Positions 9,314 to 17,931 are shown, counted from the stretch's first letter. The stretch: 57,750 nt of DNA from SXXZ01 sp041177965 (GCA_041177965.1 JBEGWF010000011.1:1-57750); one strand, 5' to 3'. A program made the numbers and translations. Notes: a model not told the origin generated them from the sequence alone.

Positions 9314-10069
9314 TCATCGACCGGGGATGCAGGCCTTCACGAATGCGCGGAACAACCGGGCGTGCTCGGGATGCGTCGAATACAGGCGCTCGGGATGGAA
9401 CTGCACCGAGGCGAACCACGGTAGCAGATCGGCGCTCTCCTCCCGGAGTTCGGTGCCCTCGATGACGCCGTCGGCGGCGCTCAGGGTCACCCGGAGGGGA
9501 TCGGCCAACCGGTGGATGGCCTGGTGGTGGGTGCTGTTCACCCCCAGGGAGCGGGTCCGGTAGATGGCGGCCGCCTGGGTGCCGGGGGAGATGTCGACCG
9601 GATGCACGGGCTCGAATCGACGGTCCATCTGGGCGTGCGGGATGTCGCCCGGGCGCTGGGTCGGCAGGTCCACGTAGAGTGAGCCGCCGAGCGCCACATT
9701 GACGAGTTGGTGCCCGCGGCAGATGGCCAGCAGCGGTTTGGGACGTCGGAACAGTTCGTCCAGCAGGGTCAACTCCATCACGTCCCGATCCGGTTCGGGG
9801 AACTCGCAACGCGCGAGGAGGTCGGCCGGAACCTCGGGCCAGTAGAGCCGGGGGTGGATGTCGTCGCCGCCGGTCAACAGCACGCCGTCGGCCCGTTCAA
9901 GGTAGTCGGCAAGGCGGTCCCGATGGGTGCACTGGGGCAGCGAGACGGGCAACCCTCCGGCGTCGAGGACCGCCTCCAGGTACCGGCTGCTCACGCTGAT
10001 CGAGTGATCCGGAAACTCCGCACCCGCGGCATGCGTGCTGGGCGTCACGAGGATGATCGGCCGGCTCAT
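9314..10069 (-). CDS. Class I glutamine amidotransferase-like hydrolase (peptidase C26, PuuD-like)
   Basis: 251 residues, the usual length for gamma-glutamyl-gamma-aminobutyrate hydrolase family proteins. The nucleophile elbow is AICRGHQLVNVALGG (Cys near residue 115) and the catalytic His-Glu pair is in SVQFHPERL near residue 225; HHQAIHRL is also conserved in the family. The substrate may be a gamma-glutamylated amine, but the neighbours (secreted methyltransferase, ispF, kdsD) do not point to a putrescine pathway, so the exact reaction stays open. Confidence 0.85.
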   Translation of the reverse strand: MSRPIILVTPSTHAAGAEFPDHSISVSSRYLEAVLDAGGLPVSLPQCTHRDRLADYLERADGVLLTGGDDIHPRLYWPEVPADLLARCEFPEPDRDVMELTLLDELFRRPKPLLAICRGHQLVNVALGGSLYVDLPTQRPGDIPHAQMDRRFEPVHPVDISPGTQAAAIYRTRSLGVNSTHHQAIHRLADPLRVTLSAADGVIEGTELREESADLLPWFASVQFHPERLYSTHPEHARLFRAFVKACIPGR

Positions 10070-10133
10070 GGGGTCACTGTGTCCTGAAACCGGGGCGATT
10101 CAAACGGGAAAGCCACCCCTCGGAGCGCCGCGA

Positions 10134-10418
10134 TCAATCCAGACGGTGTTCCGGGAAGAGTTCCCGGATGCGCTTGCGCACGGCCTCGATGTGTTCCGGG
10201 GGATACCGTCGGCGCACGTAGCCGCGCTCCAGGGCGTCGAGCAGCTCCAGCCAGTCCAGCAGGGGCGGTTCTGGCATCGGCACCCATTCGATGTCCGATC
10301 CGCGCCGCTTGGGACGCTCGAAGAATTTCCACTGGCTGCCCACGTGCTGGGCGTAGACGTGGCGTTTGACCCCGTCGGGTCCGGGGGTGGTCCACCCGAT
10401 GTCTGCCTTGGCTCCCAT
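10134..10418 (-). CDS. Small conserved hypothetical protein
   Basis: 94 residues, soluble, no signal or membrane segment. It starts 9 bp after the ispF stop, so it is probably translated from the same mRNA. The N-terminal half is rich in aromatic residues (GSQWKFFERPKRRG) and the C-terminal half is predicted helical and charged (EHIEAVRKRIRELFPEH). I do not recognise a family. Codon use and GC match the neighbours, and the clean spacing supports a real gene. Confidence 0.65.
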   Translation of the reverse strand: MGAKADIGWTTPGPDGVKRHVYAQHVGSQWKFFERPKRRGSDIEWVPMPEPPLLDWLELLDALERGYVRRRYPPEHIEAVRKRIRELFPEHRLD

Positions 10419-10427
10419 GATCGTGGT

Positions 10428-10916
10428 TCAGGATTCGGTCTCGGGCAGGTCCACCGAGGCGACCGCCATCGCGGCGATGCCCTCCTCGCGGCCGACGAAC
10501 CCGAGGGTTTCGTTGGTGGTGGCCTTCACGCCGACCTTCCCCGCGGGGATGCCCAGCGCCTCGGCGATGTGGGCCTTCATGGCGGCGAGGTGGGGGAAGA
10601 TTTTGGGTCGCTCGGCGATGAGGGTGGCGTCGATGTTGACGATGCGTCCACCCCGCGCCCGGACCCTTCGCGCCGCCTCCTCGAGGAAGATGCGGCTCGG
10701 CGCGTTCTTCCAGGCCGGGTCGGTGTTGGGGAAGAGGTGTCCGATGTCCACCTCGCCGACCGCCCCGAGGATGGCGTCGGTGATGGCGTGCAGGAGGGCG
10801 TCCGCATCGGAGTGCCCATCCAGGCCCTTGTGGTGCGGAATCTCGACACCCCCGAGGACGAGCCTTCGGCCGGGGACCAGTCCATGGACATCGTATCCGA
10901 TGCCGACGTGTACCAT
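10428..10916 (-). CDS. ispF: 2-C-methyl-D-erythritol 2,4-cyclodiphosphate synthase
   Basis: 162 residues, full length. IspF cyclises CDP-methylerythritol phosphate to MEcPP in the MEP isoprenoid pathway. Metal ligands are visible in GYDVHGL (Asp9, His11) and in the GHSDADALLHAITDAILG signature; the C-terminal ATTNETLGFVGREEGIAA is also diagnostic. It lies 93 bp downstream of kdsD in the same direction. A second MEP gene, ispH, is at about 21 kb but not in the same transcription unit. Confidence 0.96.
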   Translation of the reverse strand: MVHVGIGYDVHGLVPGRRLVLGGVEIPHHKGLDGHSDADALLHAITDAILGAVGEVDIGHLFPNTDPAWKNAPSRIFLEEAARRVRARGGRIVNIDATLIAERPKIFPHLAAMKAHIAEALGIPAGKVGVKATTNETLGFVGREEGIAAMAVASVDLPETES

Positions 10917-11009
10917 GCCCGTGAGCCTAGGGGCGGCGGGGCGCGGCGGGAATGCCGAAAACGCCCGAAAACACCCGGTGTTGCCCGCGGCCTCCGGACG
11001 TCCGATCGA

Positions 11010-11981
11010 TCACATGAGCTTGAGCTTGGGCAGGTCCTGGGAATCGACCAGGCCCACGGGTTCCTTGCGGGCGTTGACCACGATGAGGTCGTCGATGTTG
11101 CGCTCGTTGAAGATCCTCAGGGCATCCACGGCCAGCGCGTCGTCGCGGAGGGTGATGGGGTTGCGGGTCATGACCTCCTTGAGCGGGCGTTGGAGGATGT
11201 CCTCGTGTGCGGCCAGGCGGCGCCGGAGGTCTCCGTCGGTGAACACGCCGACCAGGCGGCCCTTGGGGTCGACCACGCTGACCGAGCCGGTCTTGGCCCG
11301 GGTCATGGCGAGGAGTCCGTCCTGGACGCTCTGGTCCTGGCGGGCGACCGCGTTGCGCTGGTCGCGGCGCATGATGTCCCCGACCTTGTAGAGCAGGGCC
11401 CGTCCGATGGCCCCGGCCGGGTGGCGCTGGGCGAAGTCCTGTTTCTTGAACCCGCGGGCGGTCATGGTCGCCAGGGCCAGTGCATCCCCCATGACCAATG
11501 TGGCGGTGGTCGACGCCGTGGGAGCCAGATTGAACGGGCAGGCCTCTTTGGGCACGCGGACGTTCAGGACGACATCGCTGTGTTCCCCGAGGGTGGAGCG
11601 GGGGTTGCCGGTGAGGGCGATGATCTTCACGGAGAACCGGCGCAAGGCCGGCAGCAGGTCGGTCCACTCGGACGATTCGCCCGAATAGCTCAGGGCCAGC
11701 ACCAGGTCGCCGTCCTGCACGAGGCCGAGGTCGCCGTGCAGCGCGTCCACCGGATCGAGCACCACGGCGGTGGAGCCGGTGCTGCTGAGGGTCGCCGCGA
11801 TCTTGCGGCCGATGTTGCCCGACTTGCCGATGCCCAGCACGACGAGTTTGCGGCGGTCGGCGAGGCAGGCGCAGATCATCTCCACGGCCCGTCCGAAGCT
11901 CTCGTCGAGCGAATCCCTGACGGCACGCAGGGCGGCCGTTTCGATATCGAAGACCTGGCGGGCGAGTTTCAGGTGGCTCAC
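11010..11981 (-). CDS. kdsD: Arabinose-5-phosphate isomerase (KpsF/GutQ family)
   Basis: 323 residues. An N-terminal SIS sugar-isomerase domain (GIGKSGNIGRKIAATLSSTG; SYSGESSEW) is followed by two CBS domains (from ~residue 205; MTRNPITLRDDALAVDAL). This is the standard architecture of the enzyme that converts ribulose-5-phosphate to arabinose-5-phosphate for Kdo synthesis, and the first step of inner-core LPS. It is the 5'-most gene of the leftward run to DUF1501. Lipid A genes occur at 18.8-21 kb, in line with an LPS-bearing outer membrane. Confidence 0.93.
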   Translation of the reverse strand: MSHLKLARQVFDIETAALRAVRDSLDESFGRAVEMICACLADRRKLVVLGIGKSGNIGRKIAATLSSTGSTAVVLDPVDALHGDLGLVQDGDLVLALSYSGESSEWTDLLPALRRFSVKIIALTGNPRSTLGEHSDVVLNVRVPKEACPFNLAPTASTTATLVMGDALALATMTARGFKKQDFAQRHPAGAIGRALLYKVGDIMRRDQRNAVARQDQSVQDGLLAMTRAKTGSVSVVDPKGRLVGVFTDGDLRRRLAAHEDILQRPLKEVMTRNPITLRDDALAVDALRIFNERNIDDLIVVNARKEPVGLVDSQDLPKLKLM

Positions 11982-12084
11982 CCGGGAACCGTGTCATCGC
12001 CCGGTCGCCGGATCAATCGCTGGGCCCCCTTGCCCGGGTTTGGTGGGAAACAGTCTCTGGCGCCTGCGACGGACTCGGTGTGTG

Positions 12085-12219
12085 TCCGGCGTCGACTCCG
12101 CGGGACCAGACCTGCGCTCGCAGGGAAGCTCGAAGGAGGAGACGCGTTCGCGCTGCGCGCGAGGGCTGGGAGTGATCGCTTCCAGAGCTCGCTCCGGTCC
12201 GATCCCGCTGCCGTCGGTG
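12085..12219 (+). repeat. Direct repeat copy A of a ~135-bp intergenic element
   Basis: Aligns without gaps to 13661-13795 with about ten mismatches counted by hand. Weaker similarity extends left (tgggaaacagtctctgg at 12044 versus tgggaaacggtctctgg at 13611) after a 9-bp length difference. The unit contains two hairpins: cctgc-gctc-gcagg and tcgcgc-tgc-gcgcga. It occupies most of the 305-bp gap 11982-12286 between kdsD and the ATPase gene; I see no gene in that gap. Confidence 0.85.
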
Positions 12220-12286
12220 ATTCCGGGTAATGACTGGAGATTTGCTGTTTGATGTTCCGCGATCAGCGGCAGGCGAAGGGGAGGTG

Positions 12287-13441
12287 TCATGCCACTCCCA
12301 CGGCATTGCGCAGGACGTCGAGCTTCTTCAGCGGCAGTGCTTCGACCTTGTCATGCACGGGATAGCTCTTTTCTCCGGGGTGGATGATCCATGCACGCTC
12401 GAGCTTGAGATCGTCGAGGGCAATGTGAAGGGATCGGGTCATCTTCGGGCCGTCATTCACCTTGAACTCGACTCCGTAGGCCTTGCCACCGCGGAGCAGC
12501 AGCAGGTCGAGTTCGGCTCCTGCGTGCGTGCCCCAGTAGTAGGTGTCCGCGCTGCCGCAGAGGGCCAGCACCTGTTCCAGCGCATGGCCTTCCCAGGAGG
12601 CACCCAGTTTGGGGTGCGAGTGAAGGTCTTTCGTGGTCTTGATGCCCAGAAGGCTGTGCAGCAGTCCGCTGTCCCGCACATAGACTTTCGGGGCGCTGAT
12701 TTCGCGTTTGCCCAGGTTCGTGTGCCAGGGCTGGAGCCGCCGCACGACGTAGGTGCCGCACAGGAGGTCGAGGTAGTTCCGGGCGGTGCCTTCGGAAGAG
12801 CCGAGGGAGCGGGCCAGTTCGGCTGCATTCCACTGCTGGCCGTGGCAATGGCCCACCATCGTCCAGAAGCGTCGCAGCGTCGACGCGGGGGTGCGGATGC
12901 CGAGTTGGGGCAGGTCTCGTTCGAGGAAGGTGCGGATGAAGTCCGAGCGCCAGCGCCCACTTGCGGCATCGCCATTGGCCAAGAAGGAGCGGGGGAAGCC
13001 GCCGCGCAGCCACAGGTCGTCGAGTTGATCCGGGTGGACCTCGCCGGTGTGAAAGCCAGCCAGATCCACGAACCCGACACGCCCGGCCAGAGTCTCGGAA
13101 ACCCCTTTGACGATGTCCGGCGAGGCGGAACCGAGGATCAGGAATCGTGCGGGTCTGCCGCGGCGATCGGCCAGCGGGCGAAGCGTGCTGAAAAGCTCCG
13201 GCATGCGCTGGATTTCGTCGATCACCACGAGTCCGGAGAGTTTTTTGAGCGCCAGCTCCGGCTGGGCCAGCGCGCCTCGATCTTCAGCGCTCTCCAGGTC
13301 GAACCAGTGACCGCCTTCACGGTCGGTGAGCATCCTTGCGAGCGTGCTCTTCCCGCACTGGCGTGGCCCCAGCAGAGCGGCGACGGGGTTTTCTTCCAAA
13401 GCCGTTTCGAGCCGGGTCATGGCTTCTTGGCGGTGAAGCAT
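12287..13441 (-). CDS. AAA_14/DUF4143 family ATPase
   Basis: 384 residues. Walker A is GPRQCGKST near residue 25 and Walker B is GLVVIDEIQRMPELF near residue 70; a sensor-like FLILGSAS follows. The C-terminal part is the DUF4143 domain with its winged-helix segment and the restriction-nuclease-like strand AELDLLLLRGGKAYGVEFK (a degenerate PD-(D/E)xK pattern: D, then E-x-K). Members are patchily distributed, often in many copies, and their function is unknown. The start follows an AT-rich promoter with a perfect 12-bp palindrome (13455-13491). The gene is bracketed by two direct copies of a 135-bp repeat and is flanked by unrelated housekeeping genes, which suggests it was acquired. Confidence 0.9.
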   Translation of the reverse strand: MLHRQEAMTRLETALEENPVAALLGPRQCGKSTLARMLTDREGGHWFDLESAEDRGALAQPELALKKLSGLVVIDEIQRMPELFSTLRPLADRRGRPARFLILGSASPDIVKGVSETLAGRVGFVDLAGFHTGEVHPDQLDDLWLRGGFPRSFLANGDAASGRWRSDFIRTFLERDLPQLGIRTPASTLRRFWTMVGHCHGQQWNAAELARSLGSSEGTARNYLDLLCGTYVVRRLQPWHTNLGKREISAPKVYVRDSGLLHSLLGIKTTKDLHSHPKLGASWEGHALEQVLALCGSADTYYWGTHAGAELDLLLLRGGKAYGVEFKVNDGPKMTRSLHIALDDLKLERAWIIHPGEKSYPVHDKVEALPLKKLDVLRNAVGVA

Positions 13442-13454
13442 GGCTGAAAATAAT

Positions 13455-13491
13455 CATTGAAAAACCGTAACGCAATTGTGGTTTTTCAATG
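13455..13491. promoter_or_regulatory. Perfect 12-bp inverted repeat at the ATPase promoter
   Basis: cattgaaaaacc at 13455-13466 and ggtttttcaatg at 13480-13491 are exact inverted repeats separated by 13 bp. They lie 14 bp upstream of the ATPase start in an AT-rich island within very GC-rich sequence. The site is likely an operator or promoter element, possibly for autoregulation through the winged helix of the ATPase; as RNA it would also form a hairpin in the leader. Confidence 0.6.
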
Positions 13492-13660
13492 AAAAATACC
13501 ATCGGTACGAGCGGGTGTCATCGAGCGAAATCGGGTGGATCTCATCCTGCCCGGGTCATCCTTCGGTGACCGCATCCATTGATGATCGCCACCTGTCGCG
13601 CCGCGATCGATGGGAAACGGTCTCTGGGGCGTGGGGCGGCTGCGGCGGATCGGGCGGCTG

Positions 13661-13795
13661 CCCGGTGTCGACCCCGCGGGACCAGACCTGCGCTCGCAGG
13701 GAAGCTCGAAGGAGGAAACGCGTTCGCGCTGCGCGCGAGGGGTTTTGTTGATCGCTTCCAGAGCTCGCTCCGGTCCGATCCCGCTGCCGTCGGTG
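13661..13795 (+). repeat. Direct repeat copy B of a ~135-bp intergenic element
   Basis: Second copy of the element at 12085-12219, in the same orientation and 1576 bp away, on the other side of the ATPase gene. Most differences are clustered in one 7-bp segment (13741-13747); the rest is nearly identical, including both hairpins. It occupies part of the 589-bp gap between the ATPase and the LysR gene. Confidence 0.85.
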
Positions 13796-13802
13796 TTGCC
13801 AG

Positions 13803-14030
13803 AGGCGACGGATCTGCCGCCGACCGTCGCCCGATCATCGCCCCTCAAGCGGGGAACCGGGTGTCCCAGTCGGCCAGGGTCTCAGGCATGGATGACGGGG
13901 AAGCAAATCCACAGATCACATTTCCGAAAATCGGAAATCGTTCCCTGAGCCCTGTCGCCGGTGGTTTACGTGATCGGGCGCAAGCGTCGTCATCGCCCCG
14001 CAATGCGGACCGGGGATCAGCGCCGGGGGA
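13803..14030. other. Non-coding stretch with a hairpin and a short tandem duplication
   Basis: No gene is supported here. A perfect stem atttccga-aaa-tcggaaat occurs at 13920-13938 with a 3-nt loop. The 13-bp sequence ggggatcagcgcc occurs twice with a 14-bp period (14012-14024 and 14026-14038); the second copy contains the stop codon of the LysR gene, so a small slippage event has probably reshaped that 3' end. Confidence 0.5.
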
Positions 14031-14966
14031 TCAGCGCCGGGGTCTTGGGGCCTTGCCGGGTGTCTTGCTGGCCCCCTGGACTTCGGCGACCCCGGAGCGC
14101 AGGGCCTCGAGCAGGGTGGTCATCACGGCGGTCGGGGCTCCGTGCCAGACGGCCCCGAGGCGCAAGGGGGCGAGGTCGGGGATCGGCAGCGCCCTCAGGT
14201 CGTTGGCGCGCGGAGCGCCGGGGATGTCCAGTCCGAGGCCGATGCCGAATCCGTTCCGGACATAGACCTCGACCAACTCCAGGTCGGTGACCTCCACGCG
14301 GGAGGGCCACTCCAGGGATCGGCCTTCGAGGAATTCGCGGAAACGCCGGGGCGCCAACTCGTGGGCGGTGATGGACACCAGGGGTTCCTCGAGGGTCTCG
14401 TCCGCCAGCGCCGCGAGGATCTCCTCCGTGCGCCGGAAGCGGGACGACTTCGGCACGAGCAGGACCATGGGCAGTTCCAACAGGGGCAGGTGCTGCAGTC
14501 CCGGGGCGCCCTGGCCCTCGAGCAGGGTGATGGCGAAATCGATCTCCTGGCGCTCCAGCCAACCCTCGACCTGCGGTTGTTGTCCGGACCGCAGGCTGAG
14601 CCGGAGTCCCGGGAAGCGCCTCCGCACCTCCTGCAGCACGCGGGGCAGGTGGTCCCGCAGCGCCAGGGCGGGGGCCGCGATGCGAAGGCCGAGGCTGGCC
14701 CCGGTCCGCAGTCGTTCCTCCACCGGACCGAGACCATCAAAGAAGGGGCGGACGAAATCGTAGAGTTCGATGCCCGCCGGCAGCAGTTCGAACGGGCGTC
14801 GGCGGAAGAGTTTCACGCCGAGGTGCGACTCCAATTGCAGCAGTTGCCCGCTGACGGCCGGTTGTTGGATGCCGTAGGGCATGTTCCGGACCGCCTCCAT
14901 GATCCCTCCGTGCCGTGCCACGTAGTAGAACAGCTCCAAGTGGTGGACATTCACGCCTCGAAACAA
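14031..14966 (-). CDS. LysR-type transcriptional regulator
   Basis: 311 residues. The N-terminal winged helix starts at HLELFYYVARHGGIMEAVRN and continues through IQQPAVSGQLLQLESHLGVKLFRRR, the standard LysR DNA-binding pattern. The effector domain follows (LRIAAPALALRDHLPRVL; DFAITLLEGQ). The C-terminus is Lys/Arg/Pro-rich. It is divergent from the cytochrome/LRR gene across a 138-bp gap, so that gene is the natural candidate target. Effector unknown. Confidence 0.9.
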   Translation of the reverse strand: MFRGVNVHHLELFYYVARHGGIMEAVRNMPYGIQQPAVSGQLLQLESHLGVKLFRRRPFELLPAGIELYDFVRPFFDGLGPVEERLRTGASLGLRIAAPALALRDHLPRVLQEVRRRFPGLRLSLRSGQQPQVEGWLERQEIDFAITLLEGQGAPGLQHLPLLELPMVLLVPKSSRFRRTEEILAALADETLEEPLVSITAHELAPRRFREFLEGRSLEWPSRVEVTDLELVEVYVRNGFGIGLGLDIPGAPRANDLRALPIPDLAPLRLGAVWHGAPTAVMTTLLEALRSGVAEVQGASKTPGKAPRPRR

Positions 14967-15104
14967 CCACGGCTCCGGTCTCCGGGCAATCGCGGGCTCC
15001 TGGCGATTCGGCTCGATCGACGCGTCTTTGGGATTCCCTTCGGCACGGTTTGGATCGAAAGTCGCGTGAAGCCTTCACCAAAACCGTTCGTCAACCGAGT
15101 TCGC

Positions 15105-16112
15105 ATGAAGTTCCTCTCCTCCACCGTCATCGCGGCCAGCCTCACGGCGCTGTCCGCCCAGGCCGCCGTCGATTTCTCCAAGGACATCGCCCCGATCCTG
15201 ACCGAGCACTGCCTCAAGTGCCATGGCACCGACAAGCAGAAGGGCAAGTACCGGCTCGATTCCAAGGAGGCCGCGTTCAAGGGAGGCAAGAGCGAGAAGG
15301 CCGCCGTGGTCGCCGGCGATCCGGACAAGAGCGAGATGATCCACCGGATCTTCCTGGCCAAGGACAACGACGAGTTGATGCCGCCCGAGGGCGGTCCCCT
15401 GGCCGAGCCCCTGCGGGCCAAGCTCAAGGAGTGGGTGAAGGGCGGCGCCCAGTGGCCCGATGGCGTGGTGCTGGCGGCCGCGGTCGCAGCGCCGGCCCCC
15501 GTGGCCGCGAATCCGGCAAAACCGGCCCGCCCGGTGCCGCCGCTGCCCCAGTTGCCCAAGGAATTCCAGCCGGCCTCGTCGGAGGCCGCCGGCATCGCCG
15601 CCCTGGCCAAGTCCGGGATCGAGGCCCGTCCCATCGCCCTCGGGGTGCCCTGGAAGGAGGCCAATTTCCGCCTCAAGGGTCCCGAGGTGACCGATGCCAC
15701 CCTGGCCCCGGTCTCCGGGATGAACAGCCTGGTGGAGCTCCGCCTGGGCAATACCAAGATCACCGATGCCGGACTGAAGCAGGTCTCCGGCCTCACCCAC
15801 CTCCAGACGCTCGGCTTGGAGCTGACGGCGATCACCGACGCCGGCCTCGATCACATCCGGGGTCTCCAGAACCTGGTCTATCTGAATCTGTACGGCACCA
15901 AGGTGACCGATGCCGGCCTGGCCAAGCTCGCGGGTCTCAAGCACCTCCGGAACCTCTACGTCTGGCAGACCCAGGTGACTCCCGACGGGGTGAAGAAGCT
16001 GCAGGAGGCCCTGCCCGGACTCGACATCAACACCGGTTGGGTCGCCCCGCCGGTCGAGAAGAAGGACGAGGCCAAGAAGGACGAGGCCAAGAAGGCAGAG
16101 CCGAAGAAGTAA
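15105..16112 (+). CDS. Secreted PSCyt1-type c-type cytochrome with leucine-rich repeats
   Basis: 335 residues. Signal peptide at residues 1-20 (ending SAQAA), then VDFSKDIAPILTEHCLKCHG with the haem-binding CLKCH motif and downstream MPPEGG for the axial Met, as in Planctomycete-type cytochrome domains. After an Ala/Pro linker, a leucine-rich region (~residues 190-300) has repeats of the type VTDAxLxxVxGLxxLxxLxL. The C-terminus is a low-complexity Lys/Asp/Glu/Ala tail with a repeated KKDEA. ATG 15105 is chosen because it precedes the signal peptide; the frame is open far upstream but antisense to LysR. Role in periplasmic electron transfer or surface recognition is inferred. Confidence 0.85.
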   Translation: MKFLSSTVIAASLTALSAQAAVDFSKDIAPILTEHCLKCHGTDKQKGKYRLDSKEAAFKGGKSEKAAVVAGDPDKSEMIHRIFLAKDNDELMPPEGGPLAEPLRAKLKEWVKGGAQWPDGVVLAAAVAAPAPVAANPAKPARPVPPLPQLPKEFQPASSEAAGIAALAKSGIEARPIALGVPWKEANFRLKGPEVTDATLAPVSGMNSLVELRLGNTKITDAGLKQVSGLTHLQTLGLELTAITDAGLDHIRGLQNLVYLNLYGTKVTDAGLAKLAGLKHLRNLYVWQTQVTPDGVKKLQEALPGLDINTGWVAPPVEKKDEAKKDEAKKAEPKK

Positions 16113-16189
16113 CCGACGGACGCGGGTCCGTTTCTCAGAGGCTTTCGCAGAGGCGCTTTTCCAAAGCCCTGCCCCACGTTTTCCGAAGC

Positions 16190-16220
16190 CGACCCCGATG
16201 CCTTCACCGGATCGGGGTCG
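16190..16220. terminator. Perfect 10-bp stem-loop between convergent genes
   Basis: cgaccccgat (16190-16199) and atcggggtcg (16211-16220) pair perfectly around an 11-nt loop. It lies 78 bp after the cytochrome gene and overlaps the last codons of the convergent MFS gene. There is no strong T-run on either side, so it may be a weak bidirectional terminator or an mRNA-stabilising hairpin. Confidence 0.5.
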
Positions 16221-17469
16221 TTGCTTGGGAACCCCGGGCATCGGCCGCGCGGATCTCCGGGATCAGCAGCCCGCAGGCCGCCACGATCATGGCGGCGGCG
16301 ATCCAGCCCATGGTTGCGGGTGACAGCACCTGGACCGCGTGGAAGGCGCACAGCGGCGCGAGCACGCCGCGGATGCCGGTCGAGAAGGTGTGCACCGCCA
16401 TGTAGTCCGTCACGTGTTCGGGCGGAGCCACCTTGGTGACCCACAGCCCCCAGGCCACATCGCCCCCGGCCGTGGAGATGCCGTAGAACAGGGCTCCGAT
16501 GACCAGCCCCCACGCGGTGTCGCTCATGAAGAAGGTCGCGATGCCCACCGCGAACCCCGCGTTGAGCGTGACGCGCAGTCGGAAGAAGTTCATCCGGTCG
16601 AAGAGACGGCCCCAGATCGGGCTCATGATCCACCGGGCCGCGTTTGGGATGACGAGGGTGAGCCAGGCGATCCGGGCGGCGTCCAGCCCGAGGCCGAACC
16701 GGGGATTGCCGAGGTATTCGACGCGGATCGGCAGCATGGCGAGGTTGGCGAACCCCATCAGCATCCAGGCCATCAGCGCGTTGCGGAACACGGGGTCTTC
16801 CCGGACGAAACGGAGTCCCTGCAGGGGGTGGATGGCGGAGCCGGCATCGAGCGGGCGGGTGGGGATCCGGCGCACCGCGGCGGCCGCGGCCAGGTAGGCG
16901 AGGGCGAAGATCCCGGTCATCCACCGCCAGCGTTCCGGGGCGAGGGACGTGCCGACCGGCGACGCGAAGGTGGCGGACGATCCTCCGCCCAGGATCTGGC
17001 CACCGATCCAGGCGAAGACCATGGCGGATCCGATGCGCACCATGAAGGCGCTGGAGTAGAGCCTGCCCCGCTGTTCGGACGGGTAGTTGTCATGGTAGAT
17101 CTGCGTCATCAGCGGGATGGCGCAGGTCGAGGTGAGCAGGGCGAAGACGCAGCCGGCGGTGTAGACCAGGGGATGGGGCAGGAGCGTCACCCCCAGGCAG
17201 CTCAGGCCTCCGAGCCCCAGCAGGAAGGAGACGGCCCTGGAGGGCTCCACGCCAAGGCCCCGGGCCGCGTTCACCACCAGCGGGGAGACCAGCAGGCCGA
17301 CCGAGGTGCCGGCGGCGATCAGGGCCTTGGCCCAGGGTCCGAGGTCGAAGACCCGGGTGGCGATCAGCAGGAGGAAGGTGTTGCCCGCCGTCTCGATGAT
17401 CCCTCCGAAAGCCGAGCGCCAGCGCTCCATCCGGAAGGTGATCCGGGCGCGTTCCGCGGAGGGGATCAT
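16204..17469 (-). CDS. Major facilitator superfamily transporter
   Basis: 421 residues with about 12 hydrophobic segments in two halves. The first half contains GIIETAGNTFLLLIATRVF and RGRLYSSAFMVRIG; the second starts near residue 215 after a charged loop, and includes SPIWGRLFDRM, an MFS loop-type motif. Substrate not identifiable from sequence. DUF971 lies upstream in the same direction with a 46-bp gap, so the two may be co-transcribed. Confidence 0.8.
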   Translation of the reverse strand: MIPSAERARITFRMERWRSAFGGIIETAGNTFLLLIATRVFDLGPWAKALIAAGTSVGLLVSPLVVNAARGLGVEPSRAVSFLLGLGGLSCLGVTLLPHPLVYTAGCVFALLTSTCAIPLMTQIYHDNYPSEQRGRLYSSAFMVRIGSAMVFAWIGGQILGGGSSATFASPVGTSLAPERWRWMTGIFALAYLAAAAAVRRIPTRPLDAGSAIHPLQGLRFVREDPVFRNALMAWMLMGFANLAMLPIRVEYLGNPRFGLGLDAARIAWLTLVIPNAARWIMSPIWGRLFDRMNFFRLRVTLNAGFAVGIATFFMSDTAWGLVIGALFYGISTAGGDVAWGLWVTKVAPPEHVTDYMAVHTFSTGIRGVLAPLCAFHAVQVLSPATMGWIAAAMIVAACGLLIPEIRAADARGSQATTPIR

Positions 17470-17515
17470 GGGCTGGGATCGCGCGGATGGGCGGCGGCGA
17501 CCCGTGAGGGTCGCT

Positions 17516-17842
17516 TCACTGGGACTCCGTTTCCGGAGAATTCACCGCATCGGCGACCCGTCGGAGCCATTCCCAGGTGAAGAGTCCGGTGGCGTGCCCG
17601 TCGCCCCACAGGGGTTGCACCGCGTAGTTGCCCACCCGGGGCAGCTTCCGGAGCTGGAAGGACTCGGGCGAGTAGGGACGCTGGGGAGGGCGGTAGGTGG
17701 TTCCGAAGATGTCCTTCTCGCCCAGACAGGCGGCGCACGGACAGAACCGTCGGAGGCTCTCCAGTGGGATGAAATCCTCGCGGCCATCCTCCCATCGGAT
17801 GGCCAGCTCCTGCGCGAAGGCGGTGATGTCGGCCGGTTGCAT
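17516..17842 (-). CDS. DUF971 (gamma-butyrobetaine hydroxylase-like N-terminal) domain protein
   Basis: 108 residues, a single DUF971 domain. The pattern WEDGREDFIPLESLRRFCPCAAC matches the family, with the CPCAAC cysteines expected to bind a metal, and the C-terminal half keeps VGNYAVQPLWGDGHATGLFTWEWL. In eukaryotes this domain is the N-terminus of carnitine-biosynthesis dioxygenases; stand-alone bacterial versions are often near Fe-S or Mrp-type genes, none of which is seen here. Divergent from the next gene with an 89-bp gap. Confidence 0.88.
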   Translation of the reverse strand: MQPADITAFAQELAIRWEDGREDFIPLESLRRFCPCAACLGEKDIFGTTYRPPQRPYSPESFQLRKLPRVGNYAVQPLWGDGHATGLFTWEWLRRVADAVNSPETESQ

Positions 17843-17931
17843 CGGGCCGACGGTGGTGCCGGTCGTCCGTCGCGTCCAGCGGCAACGGGCGTTCCGTTGC
17901 GCAATCCGGGGTTTCGACCAATGCTAAGGCC

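Noticed and set aside
8360..9424. 354-codon plus-strand frame opposite the methyltransferase
   Set aside because: No recognisable motif and fully antisense to a well-supported gene.
12085..12219. Short peptides in the direct repeats (similar frames in both copies) as a gene family
   Set aside because: The frames are short, extend differently outside the repeats and look like by-products of a structured non-coding repeat.
14142..15104. Long plus-strand frame continuing upstream of the cytochrome/LRR gene
   Set aside because: It is antisense to the LysR gene; the signal peptide at 15105 marks the real start.
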